From NCBI GenBank assembly GCA_022824735.1, contig JAJDZI010000063.1:1-45688 (forward strand): a stretch of DNA of 45,688 nt, written 5' to 3'. A program made the translations under genes and the position numbers. The notes beneath the pieces are model-generated. The model was not told where the DNA came from. It saw only the letters and a list, made by a program, of their open reading frames with translations, and did no database searches. The DNA is from Nitrospirales bacterium. GTDB lineage: Bacteria > Nitrospirota > Nitrospiria > Nitrospirales > UBA8639. Below, in pieces: positions 7,629-16,762 of the stretch (position 1 is the stretch's first letter; each line of letters opens with the position of its first letter).

Positions 7629-9062
7629 ATGCCCGTGACAATGGAGAGAACACATCGCACGAATCCACGGTCCCGGATCCCCGGTTTGGCCGGGCAATCC
7701 GTGGCCGTGGTCGGAGCAGGCAAGAGCGGGGTGGCGGCGGCGCGGTTGCTGGTTGCGTTCGGAGCCGAGGTGTCGCTGGTCGATCACAAACCTGAGACGG
7801 AATGGGCCATGGAGGTCGCCGGCGTCCGGGGAGTTCGCCCGTTCGGCGCGGAACGTTTTGCGCAGGGGCTGGAGGCCGTTGACCTGGTGGTCGTGAGTCC
7901 GGGCGTGCCCCCGGTTCTGGATGCGTTTGATGCTGTCCGGCGGCAAGGTGTTCCCGTTATCGGCGAGGTCGAATTGGCCTCGTGGTTTTTGTCCGTTCCA
8001 ATCATCGGAGTCACCGGGACGAACGGCAAGAGTACGGTCGTGTCCCTGATCGGAACGCTCTTGCAGGAATGCGGGATCACGCCGTTCGTCGGCGGAAACC
8101 TGGGGACGCCGCTGACGGAAGCCGCGTTGGCCACGCGCCGGCGCGCCGGCCTGGGCACGGAGGAGCCGGCTCCCTTTCAGGAAATCGTCGCCGAATTGTC
8201 GAGTTTTCAATTGGAAACGATTGACCGGTTTCATCCACACGTGGCGGTGCTGCTCAATATCACCCCGGACCACCTGGATCGCCATCCGAGTTTTGCCGAC
8301 TACGCCAAGACCAAAGCCAACATGTTTCGCAATCAGACCGCGGAGGATTTTGCCGTGCTGAACGCCGACGAGGCCGAAGTTCTGTCCGTTCGGGATTCGC
8401 TACGCGGGCAACTCGTCGAATTCAGCGTGTCGAAGGAAGTGCCCCATGGTGCGTGGGTGGCCGGTGACGTGATCATGACCCGGTGGGAAGGACGGCAGGA
8501 TGCAGTGATGCCGGTTTGCGATATTCCTCTTCCGGGGACTCACAACGTCTCCAACGTGCTTGCCGCCCTGGCCGTCGGTTTGGTCAGGGGGTGTTCCCGG
8601 GAAGGGATGCGACGGGCCGTCCGATCGTTTCGAGGGCTGCCCCACGTTTGTGAAGTTGTGCGTGAACGGCGCGGCGTGACCTTCATCAACGATTCCAAGG
8701 GCACGAACGTCGATGCCACGCTGAAAGCCATCGACAGTCTTCGGCAGCCGTTCGTCATCATCCTGGGAGGACAAGAAAAGGGCACGACCGAGTTCGGCCG
8801 GTTGAAAGGCGCGCTCGAGTCGGGCGTCAAACATTGTATCGTGCTGGGAGAATCGGCAGAAGCCATTGCCCGGGCCATTACAGGCGTGGGGCCCACCAGC
8901 CGCGTGTCTTCCCTGGCCGAGGGGGTCGCCCTGGCCGCGGATCTTGCGGTGCCGGGCGACGCCGTGTTGTTTTCTCCGGCTTGTGCCAGTTTCGACATGT
9001 TTCGGGATTATCGCGATCGAGGTCAACAATTTTGCGATCTTGTGAAGGCCTTGGCCGATTGA
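7629..9062 (+). CDS. murD: UDP-MurNAc-L-alanine:D-glutamate ligase MurD
   Basis: MurD adds D-glutamate to UDP-MurNAc-L-Ala in the cytoplasm. The protein is 477 residues, slightly longer than usual because of an N-terminal extension (MPVTMERTHRTNPRSRIPGL) before the VAVVGAGKSGVAAARLL Rossmann-like motif. The P-loop VTGTNGKST begins at residue 128. NITPDHLDRH, PGTHNVSNVLAALAVG and INDSKGTNVDATLKAI are typical. The first ATG (7629) is 4 bases after the mraY stop; an in-frame ATG at 7641 would shorten the extension and is an alternative. Confidence 0.95.
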   Translation: MPVTMERTHRTNPRSRIPGLAGQSVAVVGAGKSGVAAARLLVAFGAEVSLVDHKPETEWAMEVAGVRGVRPFGAERFAQGLEAVDLVVVSPGVPPVLDAFDAVRRQGVPVIGEVELASWFLSVPIIGVTGTNGKSTVVSLIGTLLQECGITPFVGGNLGTPLTEAALATRRRAGLGTEEPAPFQEIVAELSSFQLETIDRFHPHVAVLLNITPDHLDRHPSFADYAKTKANMFRNQTAEDFAVLNADEAEVLSVRDSLRGQLVEFSVSKEVPHGAWVAGDVIMTRWEGRQDAVMPVCDIPLPGTHNVSNVLAALAVGLVRGCSREGMRRAVRSFRGLPHVCEVVRERRGVTFINDSKGTNVDATLKAIDSLRQPFVIILGGQEKGTTEFGRLKGALESGVKHCIVLGESAEAIARAITGVGPTSRVSSLAEGVALAADLAVPGDAVLFSPACASFDMFRDYRDRGQQFCDLVKALAD

Positions 9063-9080
9063 TGGATGAGGTGAGCGACG

Positions 9081-10268
9081 ATGCCCCGCGTTCGCGGCGA
9101 CAAGATTCAACTCCCCTTGACGTGGAATGCCGGCGCCGACAAGCAGGTTTCGCGTCCCATGGACCGGACCGTCCTGATCGTGACGTACCTGCTGACCTTC
9201 ATCGGGCTGATTATCATGTTCAGCGCGAGCGGCGTGATGGCGGAAACACGTTACGGAGATTCGACGTTTTTCTTGAAACGGCAGTGTCTTTGGCTGTTGT
9301 TCGGACTCGTGGCCCTGCATTGGGTGGCTCAACGGGATTACAACGTGTGGAAAACGCTCACACCCTATGGCTTGGCGTTGACGTTCGTGCTCCTGGTCCT
9401 GGTCCTGCTCCCTTTCCTGGGCACGCAAGTGAACGGCGCTCGCCGGTGGTTTCGCCTGGCGGGGCTCTCCATTCAACCCGGAGAAATTGCGAAACTGGCC
9501 GTTGTGTTGTACCTGGCGTCGTTTCTCGTCAGGAAAGAACAGGATCTCGCGTTTTTCACTCGTGGCGTGTTGGCTCCCATGGCGGTCGTCGGGTTGTTTG
9601 CAGGGTTGCTCTTGCTCGAACCCGATATGGGAACAGCCGTGGTCCTGACGCTGTTGTTGTTCGGCCTGCTGTTTTTGGGCGGGGCCAGGTTTCCCCATCT
9701 CCTTGGCCTGGGTCTGGTCCTGCTCGCCGTGGCCTATACGTTGATCATGCAGTCCGATTATCGCCGTCGCCGGTTGTTGAATTTTCTGGATCCCTGGAAG
9801 GACTCGGCGGACACGGGTTTTCAACTCACGCAATCGTTTGTCGCGTTGGGGAGCGGCGGGTGGTTCGGCGTGGGCTTGGGTGAAGGGCGGCAAAAGTTGT
9901 TTTTTCTGCCTGAAGCGCACACGGATTTTGTGCTGGCTCTTGTCGGGGAAGAACTCGGGTTTCTCGGGACGGGATTGTTGATCGTCTTATTCGCGATCCT
10001 GGTCGTCAAGGGGTTTAAAATTGCGGGACAGGCCTCCGATCCTTTTGGCCGTCACTTGGCCTGCGGCATCACCCTGCTGGTCGGGATACAAGTACTGATC
10101 AACATGAGCGTGGTGTCCGGTCTGCTGCCGACGAAAGGATTGACGTTACCGTTTGTGAGCTATGGAGGTTCTTCGTTGATCGTAAGTTTGGTGGCGATCG
10201 GCATTCTCTTGAGTATTTCCAGGGCGGGTCCATCGGACCGCCCCCTTTCTTCGTTCGGGATGGGATGA
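9081..10268 (+). CDS. ftsW: Septal peptidoglycan glycosyltransferase FtsW
   Basis: SEDS-family membrane protein of 395 residues that polymerises lipid II at the septum with its partner FtsI. About ten transmembrane segments are visible. Signature segments are NGARRWF in the first large loop, LEPDMGTAVV near residue 180, and LPTKGLTLPFVSYGGSSL near the C terminus. A GAGGTGA ribosome site 6 bases before the ATG supports the start. The charged N-terminal stretch (MPRVRGDKIQLPLTWN) is cytoplasmic. RodA is the paralogue, but the location between murD and murG marks this as FtsW. Confidence 0.95.
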   Translation: MPRVRGDKIQLPLTWNAGADKQVSRPMDRTVLIVTYLLTFIGLIIMFSASGVMAETRYGDSTFFLKRQCLWLLFGLVALHWVAQRDYNVWKTLTPYGLALTFVLLVLVLLPFLGTQVNGARRWFRLAGLSIQPGEIAKLAVVLYLASFLVRKEQDLAFFTRGVLAPMAVVGLFAGLLLLEPDMGTAVVLTLLLFGLLFLGGARFPHLLGLGLVLLAVAYTLIMQSDYRRRRLLNFLDPWKDSADTGFQLTQSFVALGSGGWFGVGLGEGRQKLFFLPEAHTDFVLALVGEELGFLGTGLLIVLFAILVVKGFKIAGQASDPFGRHLACGITLLVGIQVLINMSVVSGLLPTKGLTLPFVSYGGSSLIVSLVAIGILLSISRAGPSDRPLSSFGMG

Positions 10269-11374
10269 ACGTGGTGATTGCAGCAGGTGGTACGGGAGGA
10301 CATGTGTACCCGGCGTTGGCGTTGGCCGAAGAGTTTTGTCGTCAGGCGGCCGCGACCTCCGTGACATTGGTGGGGACGGGCCGCGCTCTCGAGCGGACGA
10401 TGCTGTCCGGCGCGCCGTGGCGGCTGGAATCCCTGCGGGTGCAGGGAGTGATGGGTCGGGGGATCTGGTCTTCGGTCAAGGCGCTGCTGTTGATCCCCGC
10501 GGCGGTGTGGCAATGCCTTCGCTTGTTGCGCGCGTCCAAGGCGGAACTCGTCGTCGGCACCGGCGGCTATACAAGCCCGCCGGTTGTTTTCGCGGCCTGG
10601 CTGCTGAGAATTCCGCGAGCCATCGTGGAATTAAACGCGATACCGGGCATCGCCAACCGTGTCCTGGGGGCCCTGGCCGATCGAATCTTCGTGTCGTTCG
10701 AACGCGCCATCCCCTATTTTCGAGCCGATAAGGTCGCCGTGGTGGGGACCCCGTTGCGACGGGCGTTTGTCGCTCCGCCTCCGAGCCCCGAGTCGGGCCG
10801 GATCGACACGCTCTTGATTTGTGGCGGCAGTCAAGGCGCCCGGACCATGAACTCCATTGTGCTCGAAGCGGTACGGAACTCTTCCCGGATTCGAGGCCGG
10901 CTTGCGGTGATTCACCAATCGGGATCGAACGACTTCGATCGTGTTGCTGAAGCCTATCGCCGCATGAACGCGAATGCGGAGGTGGTGCCGTTTGTCGAGG
11001 ATATGCCTGGGACGCTTCGCCGGGCGGATTTGGTCGTCTGTCGGTGTGGGGCCCTGACGTTATCGGAAATCGCCGCCTGCGCCAAGCCTTCCATCCTCAT
11101 TCCGTTTCCGCAGGCCACGCATCGTCACCAGGAAGCCAACGCCCGCGTCGTGGAGGAGGCAGGGGCAGGCATCGTCCTGTTGGAGCCCGCGCTGACCGGC
11201 GCGAAATTGGCTCGAGAGATTGAAGGGTTGCTGGACCACCCGGACCGCGTTCGACGCATGGCGGAACAAAGCCTGCGTTTGCGAAACACCGATTCGGCCG
11301 AGGCTATGGTCCGCGAGTGCTATCGACTGTTGGGGCAAAGTCCTCCTGAACGTACGATGACGAACGGTGTTTAG
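10265..11374 (+). CDS. murG: UDP-GlcNAc:undecaprenyl-PP-MurNAc-pentapeptide GlcNAc transferase MurG
   Basis: MurG adds GlcNAc to lipid I to make lipid II on the cytoplasmic face of the membrane. The protein is 369 residues. It begins directly with the glycine-rich motif IAAGGTGGHVYPALALAEE, followed by VGTGGYTSPPVVFAAWL, the second glycine motif CGGSQGARTMN and the UDP-GlcNAc-binding region ALTLSEIAACAKPSILIPFPQATHRHQEANA. The usual SRAG of that region reads CRCG here, a mild deviation. The ATG overlaps the ftsW stop as ATGA. Confidence 0.95.
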   Translation: MNVVIAAGGTGGHVYPALALAEEFCRQAAATSVTLVGTGRALERTMLSGAPWRLESLRVQGVMGRGIWSSVKALLLIPAAVWQCLRLLRASKAELVVGTGGYTSPPVVFAAWLLRIPRAIVELNAIPGIANRVLGALADRIFVSFERAIPYFRADKVAVVGTPLRRAFVAPPPSPESGRIDTLLICGGSQGARTMNSIVLEAVRNSSRIRGRLAVIHQSGSNDFDRVAEAYRRMNANAEVVPFVEDMPGTLRRADLVVCRCGALTLSEIAACAKPSILIPFPQATHRHQEANARVVEEAGAGIVLLEPALTGAKLAREIEGLLDHPDRVRRMAEQSLRLRNTDSAEAMVRECYRLLGQSPPERTMTNGV

Positions 11375-12743
11375 AAAGATTCGGCATATTCATCTCGTGG
11401 GGATTGGTGGAAGTGGGATGAGCGGTATCGCCGAAGTGTTGTTGACACTGGGGTATCACGTCACGGGGTCCGACGTGACGCCGTCGGAGAATACGCGTCG
11501 GTTGGAAAGCTTGGGGGGGCGTATTGCCATCGGGCATGACGCTTCCCACGTGGAAGGGGCGCAAGTGGTGGTGATCTCTTCAGCCGTTCAGGCATCGAAT
11601 CCGGAAGTGGTGGCTGCGAAACAGCAAGTTGTACCGGTGATCCCGCGAGCCGAAATGTTGGCGGAACTCATGCGACTCAAATTCGGCGTGGCGATTGCCG
11701 GGGCTCACGGGAAAACCACGACGACGTCCATTGTCGCGTCGGTGTTGGCGTATGCGGGCCTCGATCCGACGTTTGTTGTCGGGGGGAAGGTGAATGCCAT
11801 GGGGACCCACGCCAGGTTGGGTCGAAGTGACTTGCTCATTACCGAGGCCGATGAAAGTGACGGGTCGTTCCTTCGCCTGTCTCCCTCCATTGCGGTGGTG
11901 ACGAATCTCGACCGGGAGCATATCGACCATTATGGATCCATGGACCGGCTCAAGGCGGCCTTTTTGGAATTTATCAATAAAGTGCCGTTTTATGGCGTCG
12001 CCATTCTATGCGCGGATGACGCGCTCCTTCGAGAGATGCTGCCTCAGGTCCAGAAGCGATACGTGACCTATGGCCGGGAGGCGTCAGCCTCCTTCAAGCC
12101 GGATTTGCATGCCACGGATATCGAAGTCGAGGGACAAACCACGAATTTTCGCGTGCAGTTTCGCGAACAGAAATTGGGGCCGTTCCGGCTCATGATTCCG
12201 GGCGTCCACAACGTGTCCAATGCGCTGGCTGCGATCGGGGTAGGTTTGGAACTGGACGTCCCGCTCGACATGATTCGTGCCGGCGTGGCCTCGTTCTCCG
12301 GTGTCGAACGGCGATTTCATATTCGTGGAGAGAAACGGGGCATCGTGGTCGTGGACGATTACGGTCATCACCCGACGGAAATCCGGGTGACCCTGGAGGC
12401 GGCCAAATCCGTATGGCCGGGGCGGTTGGTGGTGATCTTCCAGCCTCACCGGTACAGCCGGACGCACGACCTGTTGGATGAATTTGAAAAAGCCTTTGAG
12501 CAAGCCGACGTCCTGTACGTGATGCCGATCTATGCGGCAGGCGAAACATCGATCGACGGCGTGTCCGGGGAAATCCTGGCCGAACGAATCCGCGCCATCG
12601 GGCGCCCCGCTGTCCATTGGGTTGAGAAACGGGACGAGTTGGTCGGCCGGTTGATCGCTGATCTTCAATCCGGTGATACGGTCCTCACGCTGGGCGCCGG
12701 AGACGTGTGGAAGGTGGGAGTCGAGTTGTTGGCGTCGGTGTGA
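11367..12743 (+). CDS. murC: UDP-N-acetylmuramate:L-alanine ligase MurC
   Basis: MurC attaches L-alanine to UDP-MurNAc, the first amino acid of the stem peptide. The protein is 458 residues. It shows the N-terminal HLVGIGGSGMSGIAEVL motif, the P-loop GAHGKTTTTS (K116), EADESDGSFLRL, NLDREHIDHYG and DDYGHHPTEI. The start is a GTG at 11367, eight bases inside the 3' end of murG; this gives the family N terminus MFRKIRHIHLVGIGG, and no in-frame ATG is near. Overlap with murG implies coupled translation. Confidence 0.95.
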   Translation: MFRKIRHIHLVGIGGSGMSGIAEVLLTLGYHVTGSDVTPSENTRRLESLGGRIAIGHDASHVEGAQVVVISSAVQASNPEVVAAKQQVVPVIPRAEMLAELMRLKFGVAIAGAHGKTTTTSIVASVLAYAGLDPTFVVGGKVNAMGTHARLGRSDLLITEADESDGSFLRLSPSIAVVTNLDREHIDHYGSMDRLKAAFLEFINKVPFYGVAILCADDALLREMLPQVQKRYVTYGREASASFKPDLHATDIEVEGQTTNFRVQFREQKLGPFRLMIPGVHNVSNALAAIGVGLELDVPLDMIRAGVASFSGVERRFHIRGEKRGIVVVDDYGHHPTEIRVTLEAAKSVWPGRLVVIFQPHRYSRTHDLLDEFEKAFEQADVLYVMPIYAAGETSIDGVSGEILAERIRAIGRPAVHWVEKRDELVGRLIADLQSGDTVLTLGAGDVWKVGVELLASV

Positions 12744-13688
12744 ATGTATGGAACGGACTGTCAGGGAGCGGGAGACGTGTTGACCGTGTCAACCCAGCAT
12801 GATTTGAAAACGGCCTTGTCGGGGATCCGTGGAGAAGTCGTGTTTGACGCGCCGTTGGCAGCATTGACGTCGTTGTGCATCGGGGGACCGGCCGACGCGT
12901 TGGTGAGCCCGGAAGACGTGCATGACGTGTGCCGGATCGTTCGTCAGGCGCAGGCGGCCCGGATTCCCATCATGGTGTTGGGGGGCACGAACCTGTTGGT
13001 GCAGGACGGCGGCATTCGAGGCATCGTCTTGAGTTTCGCCAATTTGACAGCCATTGAAAGAGAGGACGCCAGGCTCGTGTTTGCCGAAGCCGGCGCGCGG
13101 ATGCCGGTCCTGCTGGGTTTTGCCGTGCATCACGGATTGTCGGGTCTTGAGTGGGCGGCGGGCATACCCGGGACCGTTGGGGGCGCAGTCGTGATGAATG
13201 CCGGCACGAAGCTGGGAGCAATGCAAGATTGTTTGGACGCCATTCAAATGGTTGATCTCGAAGGCCGTTTAGTGACCCATGCCGCGGCGTCCGTCGGTTT
13301 TGCGTATCGTTCGGTCAGTTTACCCGACGGCGTTGTGGTGGGCGCGTGGCTTCGTCTCACCCCTGCCTCTCGGGAAACCATTGATTCACGCACCAAGTCG
13401 TACCTGCAATATCGAAAGCAATCGCAGCCCCTTTCGCAACCCAACGCCGGGTCGGTGTTCAAGAATCCTCAAGGGACCACGGCCGGCCGGCTGATCGAAG
13501 AAGCCGGTTTGAAGGGGTACCGGGTCGGGGACGCGCAAGTCTCAGCCAAACATGCGAATTTTATCGTCAACCTCGGACAGGCGCGTTCCGCGGACGTGCT
13601 CCGGCTTATCGAAACGATCCAACGGGACGTGTCGCAGCAAATGGGCATCATGTTGGAATTGGAATGGAAAGTAGTGGGCGAACCGTAA
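12744..13688 (+). CDS. murB: UDP-N-acetylenolpyruvoylglucosamine reductase MurB
   Basis: Flavoenzyme that reduces UDP-GlcNAc-enolpyruvate to UDP-MurNAc with NADPH. The FAD-binding signatures LGGTNLLVQDGGIRGIVL and GIPGTVGGAVVMNAGT are clear. YRSVSLPDGVVV, NAGSVFKNPQG and LIEEAGLKGYRVGDAQVSAKHANFIVN complete the family pattern, and the length of about 300 fits the short class. The tracked ATG directly abuts the murC stop, but an in-frame GTG at 12777 with AGGGAG eight bases upstream is a stronger start and would remove 11 residues. Confidence 0.94.
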   Translation: MYGTDCQGAGDVLTVSTQHDLKTALSGIRGEVVFDAPLAALTSLCIGGPADALVSPEDVHDVCRIVRQAQAARIPIMVLGGTNLLVQDGGIRGIVLSFANLTAIEREDARLVFAEAGARMPVLLGFAVHHGLSGLEWAAGIPGTVGGAVVMNAGTKLGAMQDCLDAIQMVDLEGRLVTHAAASVGFAYRSVSLPDGVVVGAWLRLTPASRETIDSRTKSYLQYRKQSQPLSQPNAGSVFKNPQGTTAGRLIEEAGLKGYRVGDAQVSAKHANFIVNLGQARSADVLRLIETIQRDVSQQMGIMLELEWKVVGEP

Positions 13689-13698
13689 ACGGCAGGAT

Positions 13699-14670
13699 GT
13701 GAATGCACTGATGCCTTTGACTTCAGCTCGTATAGGAGTCCTCATGGGAGGGCAATCGGCGGAACGCGAAATTTCCTTGAAGACCGGACAGGCGGTGTAT
13801 GCCGCGTTGGTTCGCAAGGGGTATCGCGCCACCCGCATCGACGTGGACGTCTCCCTGCCGCGCAAGCTGCGGGCCCGCAAGGTACAACTGGCCTTCCTCG
13901 CCCTGCATGGCCGGGGCGGAGAGGACGGCACGGTGCAGGGTTTGTTGGAGGTCATGGGCATTCCATACACCGGTTCGGGAGTCCAAGCCAGCGCCATGGG
14001 CATGAATAAAGCGGTGACCAAGGCCTTTGTGCGGATGCACGGGATTTCCGTCGCGCCCGGCGTCGTCATGCAGCGGACCGGTAACAGGGCCGTGCCGGTA
14101 CAACTCTCGTGGCCGCTGGTCGTCAAGCCCGCGAACGAAGGTTCCACGGTGGGCGTGTCGGTGGTGCGAAAGTCCTCGCAGTGGAAGGGCGCGCTGACGC
14201 GCGCGTTTGAACGCGATCAAGAAGTGCTCGTGGAATCGTTTATCGACGGTCGTGAACTTGCCGTGTCCGTGTTGGACGGCGAAGCCCTGCCCCCGGTCGA
14301 GATTGTCGCGCCCGATGCATTCTACGATTATGCCGCCAAATATGAGAAAACCGAAACACGGTACCTGTGTCCGGCCCCCGTGACTATTGGCCAGGAGCAA
14401 CAAGTGAAAACCTTGGCGATTCAGGCCTACCGGGTGTTGGGTTGTGAGGGCGCAGCCAGGGTTGACTTTCGGCTCAACCGCTTCGGCAGGCCCGTTTTTT
14501 TGGAAATCAACACGATTCCCGGGATGACCCGGAAAAGTTTGTTGCCCATGTCCGCGGCCCAGGCCGGTCTTGATTACGATTCGCTGACGGAACGGATTTT
14601 GCGGTCCGGTCTGGCACGGCAATCGAATTGGAGGACAACGCAAGAGGGGATGGACGGGCATGAGCCGTGA
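13699..14670 (+). CDS. ddl: D-alanine:D-alanine ligase Ddl
   Basis: ATP-grasp enzyme that makes the D-Ala-D-Ala dipeptide used by MurF. The protein is about 320 residues. It has the N-terminal VLMGGQSAEREISLKTGQ motif, LHGRGGEDGTVQGLLE, PYTGSGVQASAMGMNK and WPLVVKPANEGSTVGV of the ATP-grasp domain. The C-terminal metal and substrate loop VFLEINTIPGMTRKSLLP closes the family pattern. The start could be the GTG at 13699 or the in-frame ATG at 13711. The 3' end overlaps ftsQ by 11 bases. Confidence 0.95.
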   Translation: MNALMPLTSARIGVLMGGQSAEREISLKTGQAVYAALVRKGYRATRIDVDVSLPRKLRARKVQLAFLALHGRGGEDGTVQGLLEVMGIPYTGSGVQASAMGMNKAVTKAFVRMHGISVAPGVVMQRTGNRAVPVQLSWPLVVKPANEGSTVGVSVVRKSSQWKGALTRAFERDQEVLVESFIDGRELAVSVLDGEALPPVEIVAPDAFYDYAAKYEKTETRYLCPAPVTIGQEQQVKTLAIQAYRVLGCEGAARVDFRLNRFGRPVFLEINTIPGMTRKSLLPMSAAQAGLDYDSLTERILRSGLARQSNWRTTQEGMDGHEP

Positions 14671-15421
14671 ACATCGATCACTTCGGCCGGCGCCGGCGCG
14701 AAGGCGACGGACCCGCATGCTCCAGGGAGGGCTGGCCGGAATTCTGGTGGTCCTCGTCGTGCTGGGCTACCAGTGGCTCCCATCGGCCATGGCCGGTTTG
14801 TTGTCCATCGAGCGCGTGTCCATATCCGGTACCGACCGGCTCGATCGCCGAGTCGTGCTGTCGCTGCTGGATTTGCCCGATGATCGTTCGTTGCTTTCGG
14901 TGGATCTCTCAAGCCTGGAACAGAAAGTGGAGGCCCATCCTGCGGTGGCGTCCGCGTCGGTAGGCCGGGTCCTGCCTCACACCTTGACGGTGATCGTGGT
15001 CGAGCGAAAGCCAGCCGCGTTGTTTCAACACGCAGGAGAAACGTTGTTTTTGGATAAAGAAGGAGTGGTGCTGTCCCTTGCGCCTCACAGGCCGGCGGGG
15101 ACGTTGCCTGAACTGATGGGGCTTTCAGCGGTGAAGATTCTGGGCGGCGATCTCAAGATCCAGGCCCAGGTCCGGAAAGGGCTCCATTTCGCCAAACACT
15201 TGCAGGACCACGCCGGCCCCGCCGTAAGCGTCGGCTTGAGTGATCCACGGTTCATGGTCGGAAAAACCGATGGGCTGGTTTTTCGGGTGAAGAACGACTT
15301 CCAACACATGTGGGACCTGTACCTCGAACTGGAGCCGGGTTTGCGAGAACGTTTTCGTCAAGGACCGCATGAGATTGATCTGCGGTTTACCGGCAAGGTG
15401 ATCGTCCGAAAGGAAGGGTGA
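14660..15421 (+). CDS. ftsQ: Cell division protein FtsQ
   Basis: Bitopic division protein of 253 residues. A basic cytoplasmic tail (RPAPARRRRTR) precedes one transmembrane helix (GGLAGILVVLVVLGYQWLPSAM). A periplasmic POTRA domain (IERVSISGTDRLDRRVVLSLL...HPAVASASVGRVLPHTLTVIVVERKPAALFQ) and the FtsQ domain follow. FtsQ recruits FtsL/FtsB and controls septal synthesis. It overlaps ddl and precedes ftsA by 9 bases, the standard ddl-ftsQ-ftsA-ftsZ order. Confidence 0.93.
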   Translation: MSREHRSLRPAPARRRRTRMLQGGLAGILVVLVVLGYQWLPSAMAGLLSIERVSISGTDRLDRRVVLSLLDLPDDRSLLSVDLSSLEQKVEAHPAVASASVGRVLPHTLTVIVVERKPAALFQHAGETLFLDKEGVVLSLAPHRPAGTLPELMGLSAVKILGGDLKIQAQVRKGLHFAKHLQDHAGPAVSVGLSDPRFMVGKTDGLVFRVKNDFQHMWDLYLELEPGLRERFRQGPHEIDLRFTGKVIVRKEG

Positions 15422-15430
15422 GCAAGGCTC

Positions 15431-16672
15431 ATGGCCAAAAAAGAACACATCGTCGTCGGACTTGATATTGGCACAACCAAAATTTGCGCCATCGTGGCGC
15501 AGGTGACGCCTGATGAGGGGGTCAACATCATTGGCGTGGGCTCGAGCCCATCCCGTGGACTCCGAAAAGGCATCGTCGTCAACATCGACAGTACCGTGGA
15601 GTCGATAAAGAAGGCGGTGGAAGAAGCCGAGTTGATGGCTGCCGTCCAAATCAACTCGGTCTACATCGGCATTGCCGGCAGTCATATTGCCAGTCAGACC
15701 GTCAAGGGAGTGGTGGCGCTCAAGCGGAATGAGGTGTTTCGAGTCGACGTGCTTCGTGCCGTTGAGACGGCCAAGACATCGGCTGTCGTGCCGCCGGACC
15801 GGCAGGTGCTGCACGTATTGCCTCGAGAATTTATCGTGGATGACCAGGAAGGCATTCAAGAGCCGGTCGGCATTTCCGGGGCGAGGTTGGAAGTCGACGT
15901 GCATATCGTCACCGGGGCGATCTCGTCGGCCAAGAATCTCATGAAGTGCGTCAACCGCGCAGGGCTCGACGTGGTCGGCATCGTCTTGCAGCCGCTGGCC
16001 TCAAGTGAAGCCGTGCTCACGGATGAAGAGAAAGGGTTGGGGATTGCCATGGTCGATCTCGGGGGAGGGACGACCGATTTGGCTATTTTCTCTGATGGGA
16101 CGATTTGCCACTCGGCGGTGTTGCCGGTCGGCGGTCAGCATATTACGACCGACCTGCAGATCGGGTTGCGTACCTCGCTTGCCGGCGCGGAAGAAATCAA
16201 GGTCCGTTACGGATCGGCTCTTGTCGGCATGGTGAAAGAGACGGAAGTCGCCGAGGTCCCGAGCGTCGGTGGCCGGCCCCCGCATCACATGAACAGGCGG
16301 GAAATTGCCGAAATCATTCAACCGCGGGTGGAGGAAATCTTTGAATTGGTCCTGCGGGAAATTCATCGATCAGGCTATGAGGGCAAACTGGCCGCGGGCG
16401 TGGTGATCACCGGAGGGACGTCGATGCTGGAGGGAATGCCGGACGCGGCCGAACTCGTGCTGAACCTCCCGGGAAGACGCGGCGTCCCATACAATGTGGG
16501 CGGTTTGCTGGATATTGTGCGCAATCCCATGTTTTCCACGGGAGTCGGGCTTATTTTACAGGCGTGTCGCACGGACCATGAATTCGAGTTCGTCGGCGGG
16601 CGCAAGAAAGCCGGGAGTGGGTTGGGAGGCGCTTTTGGTCGTATGAAGAGTTGGGTCCTTAACTTCTTCTAA
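15431..16672 (+). CDS. ftsA: Cell division protein FtsA
   Basis: Actin-like ATPase that tethers FtsZ to the membrane. The protein is 413 residues. The phosphate 1 motif VVGLDIGTTKICAIVA, the phosphate 2 motif AMVDLGGGTTDLAIF and the adenosine motif GVVITGGTSMLEGM are present. The last residues (FGRMKSWVLNFF) form the short amphipathic membrane-targeting helix expected of FtsA. The ATG at 15431 lies nine bases after ftsQ. A 90-base gap then separates it from ftsZ. Confidence 0.96.
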   Translation: MAKKEHIVVGLDIGTTKICAIVAQVTPDEGVNIIGVGSSPSRGLRKGIVVNIDSTVESIKKAVEEAELMAAVQINSVYIGIAGSHIASQTVKGVVALKRNEVFRVDVLRAVETAKTSAVVPPDRQVLHVLPREFIVDDQEGIQEPVGISGARLEVDVHIVTGAISSAKNLMKCVNRAGLDVVGIVLQPLASSEAVLTDEEKGLGIAMVDLGGGTTDLAIFSDGTICHSAVLPVGGQHITTDLQIGLRTSLAGAEEIKVRYGSALVGMVKETEVAEVPSVGGRPPHHMNRREIAEIIQPRVEEIFELVLREIHRSGYEGKLAAGVVITGGTSMLEGMPDAAELVLNLPGRRGVPYNVGGLLDIVRNPMFSTGVGLILQACRTDHEFEFVGGRKKAGSGLGGAFGRMKSWVLNFF

Positions 16673-16762
16673 GACGTCATGAATAAAATGTTTGGACGCC
16701 ACGGTTGCGATGATTGATCCCATTGGGCGTGGAGTTCGGGTATCATAAAAAGGAGGCATTCC

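Noticed and set aside
8400-9920. 506-residue open frame on the minus strand
   Set aside because: Antisense to murD and ftsW, with a Gln/His/Arg-rich sequence and no recognisable motif.
16673-16762. Dedicated ftsZ promoter in the ftsA-ftsZ gap
   Set aside because: A TATCAT is present, but no -35 box lies at a usable distance, and it would overlap the ribosome site.
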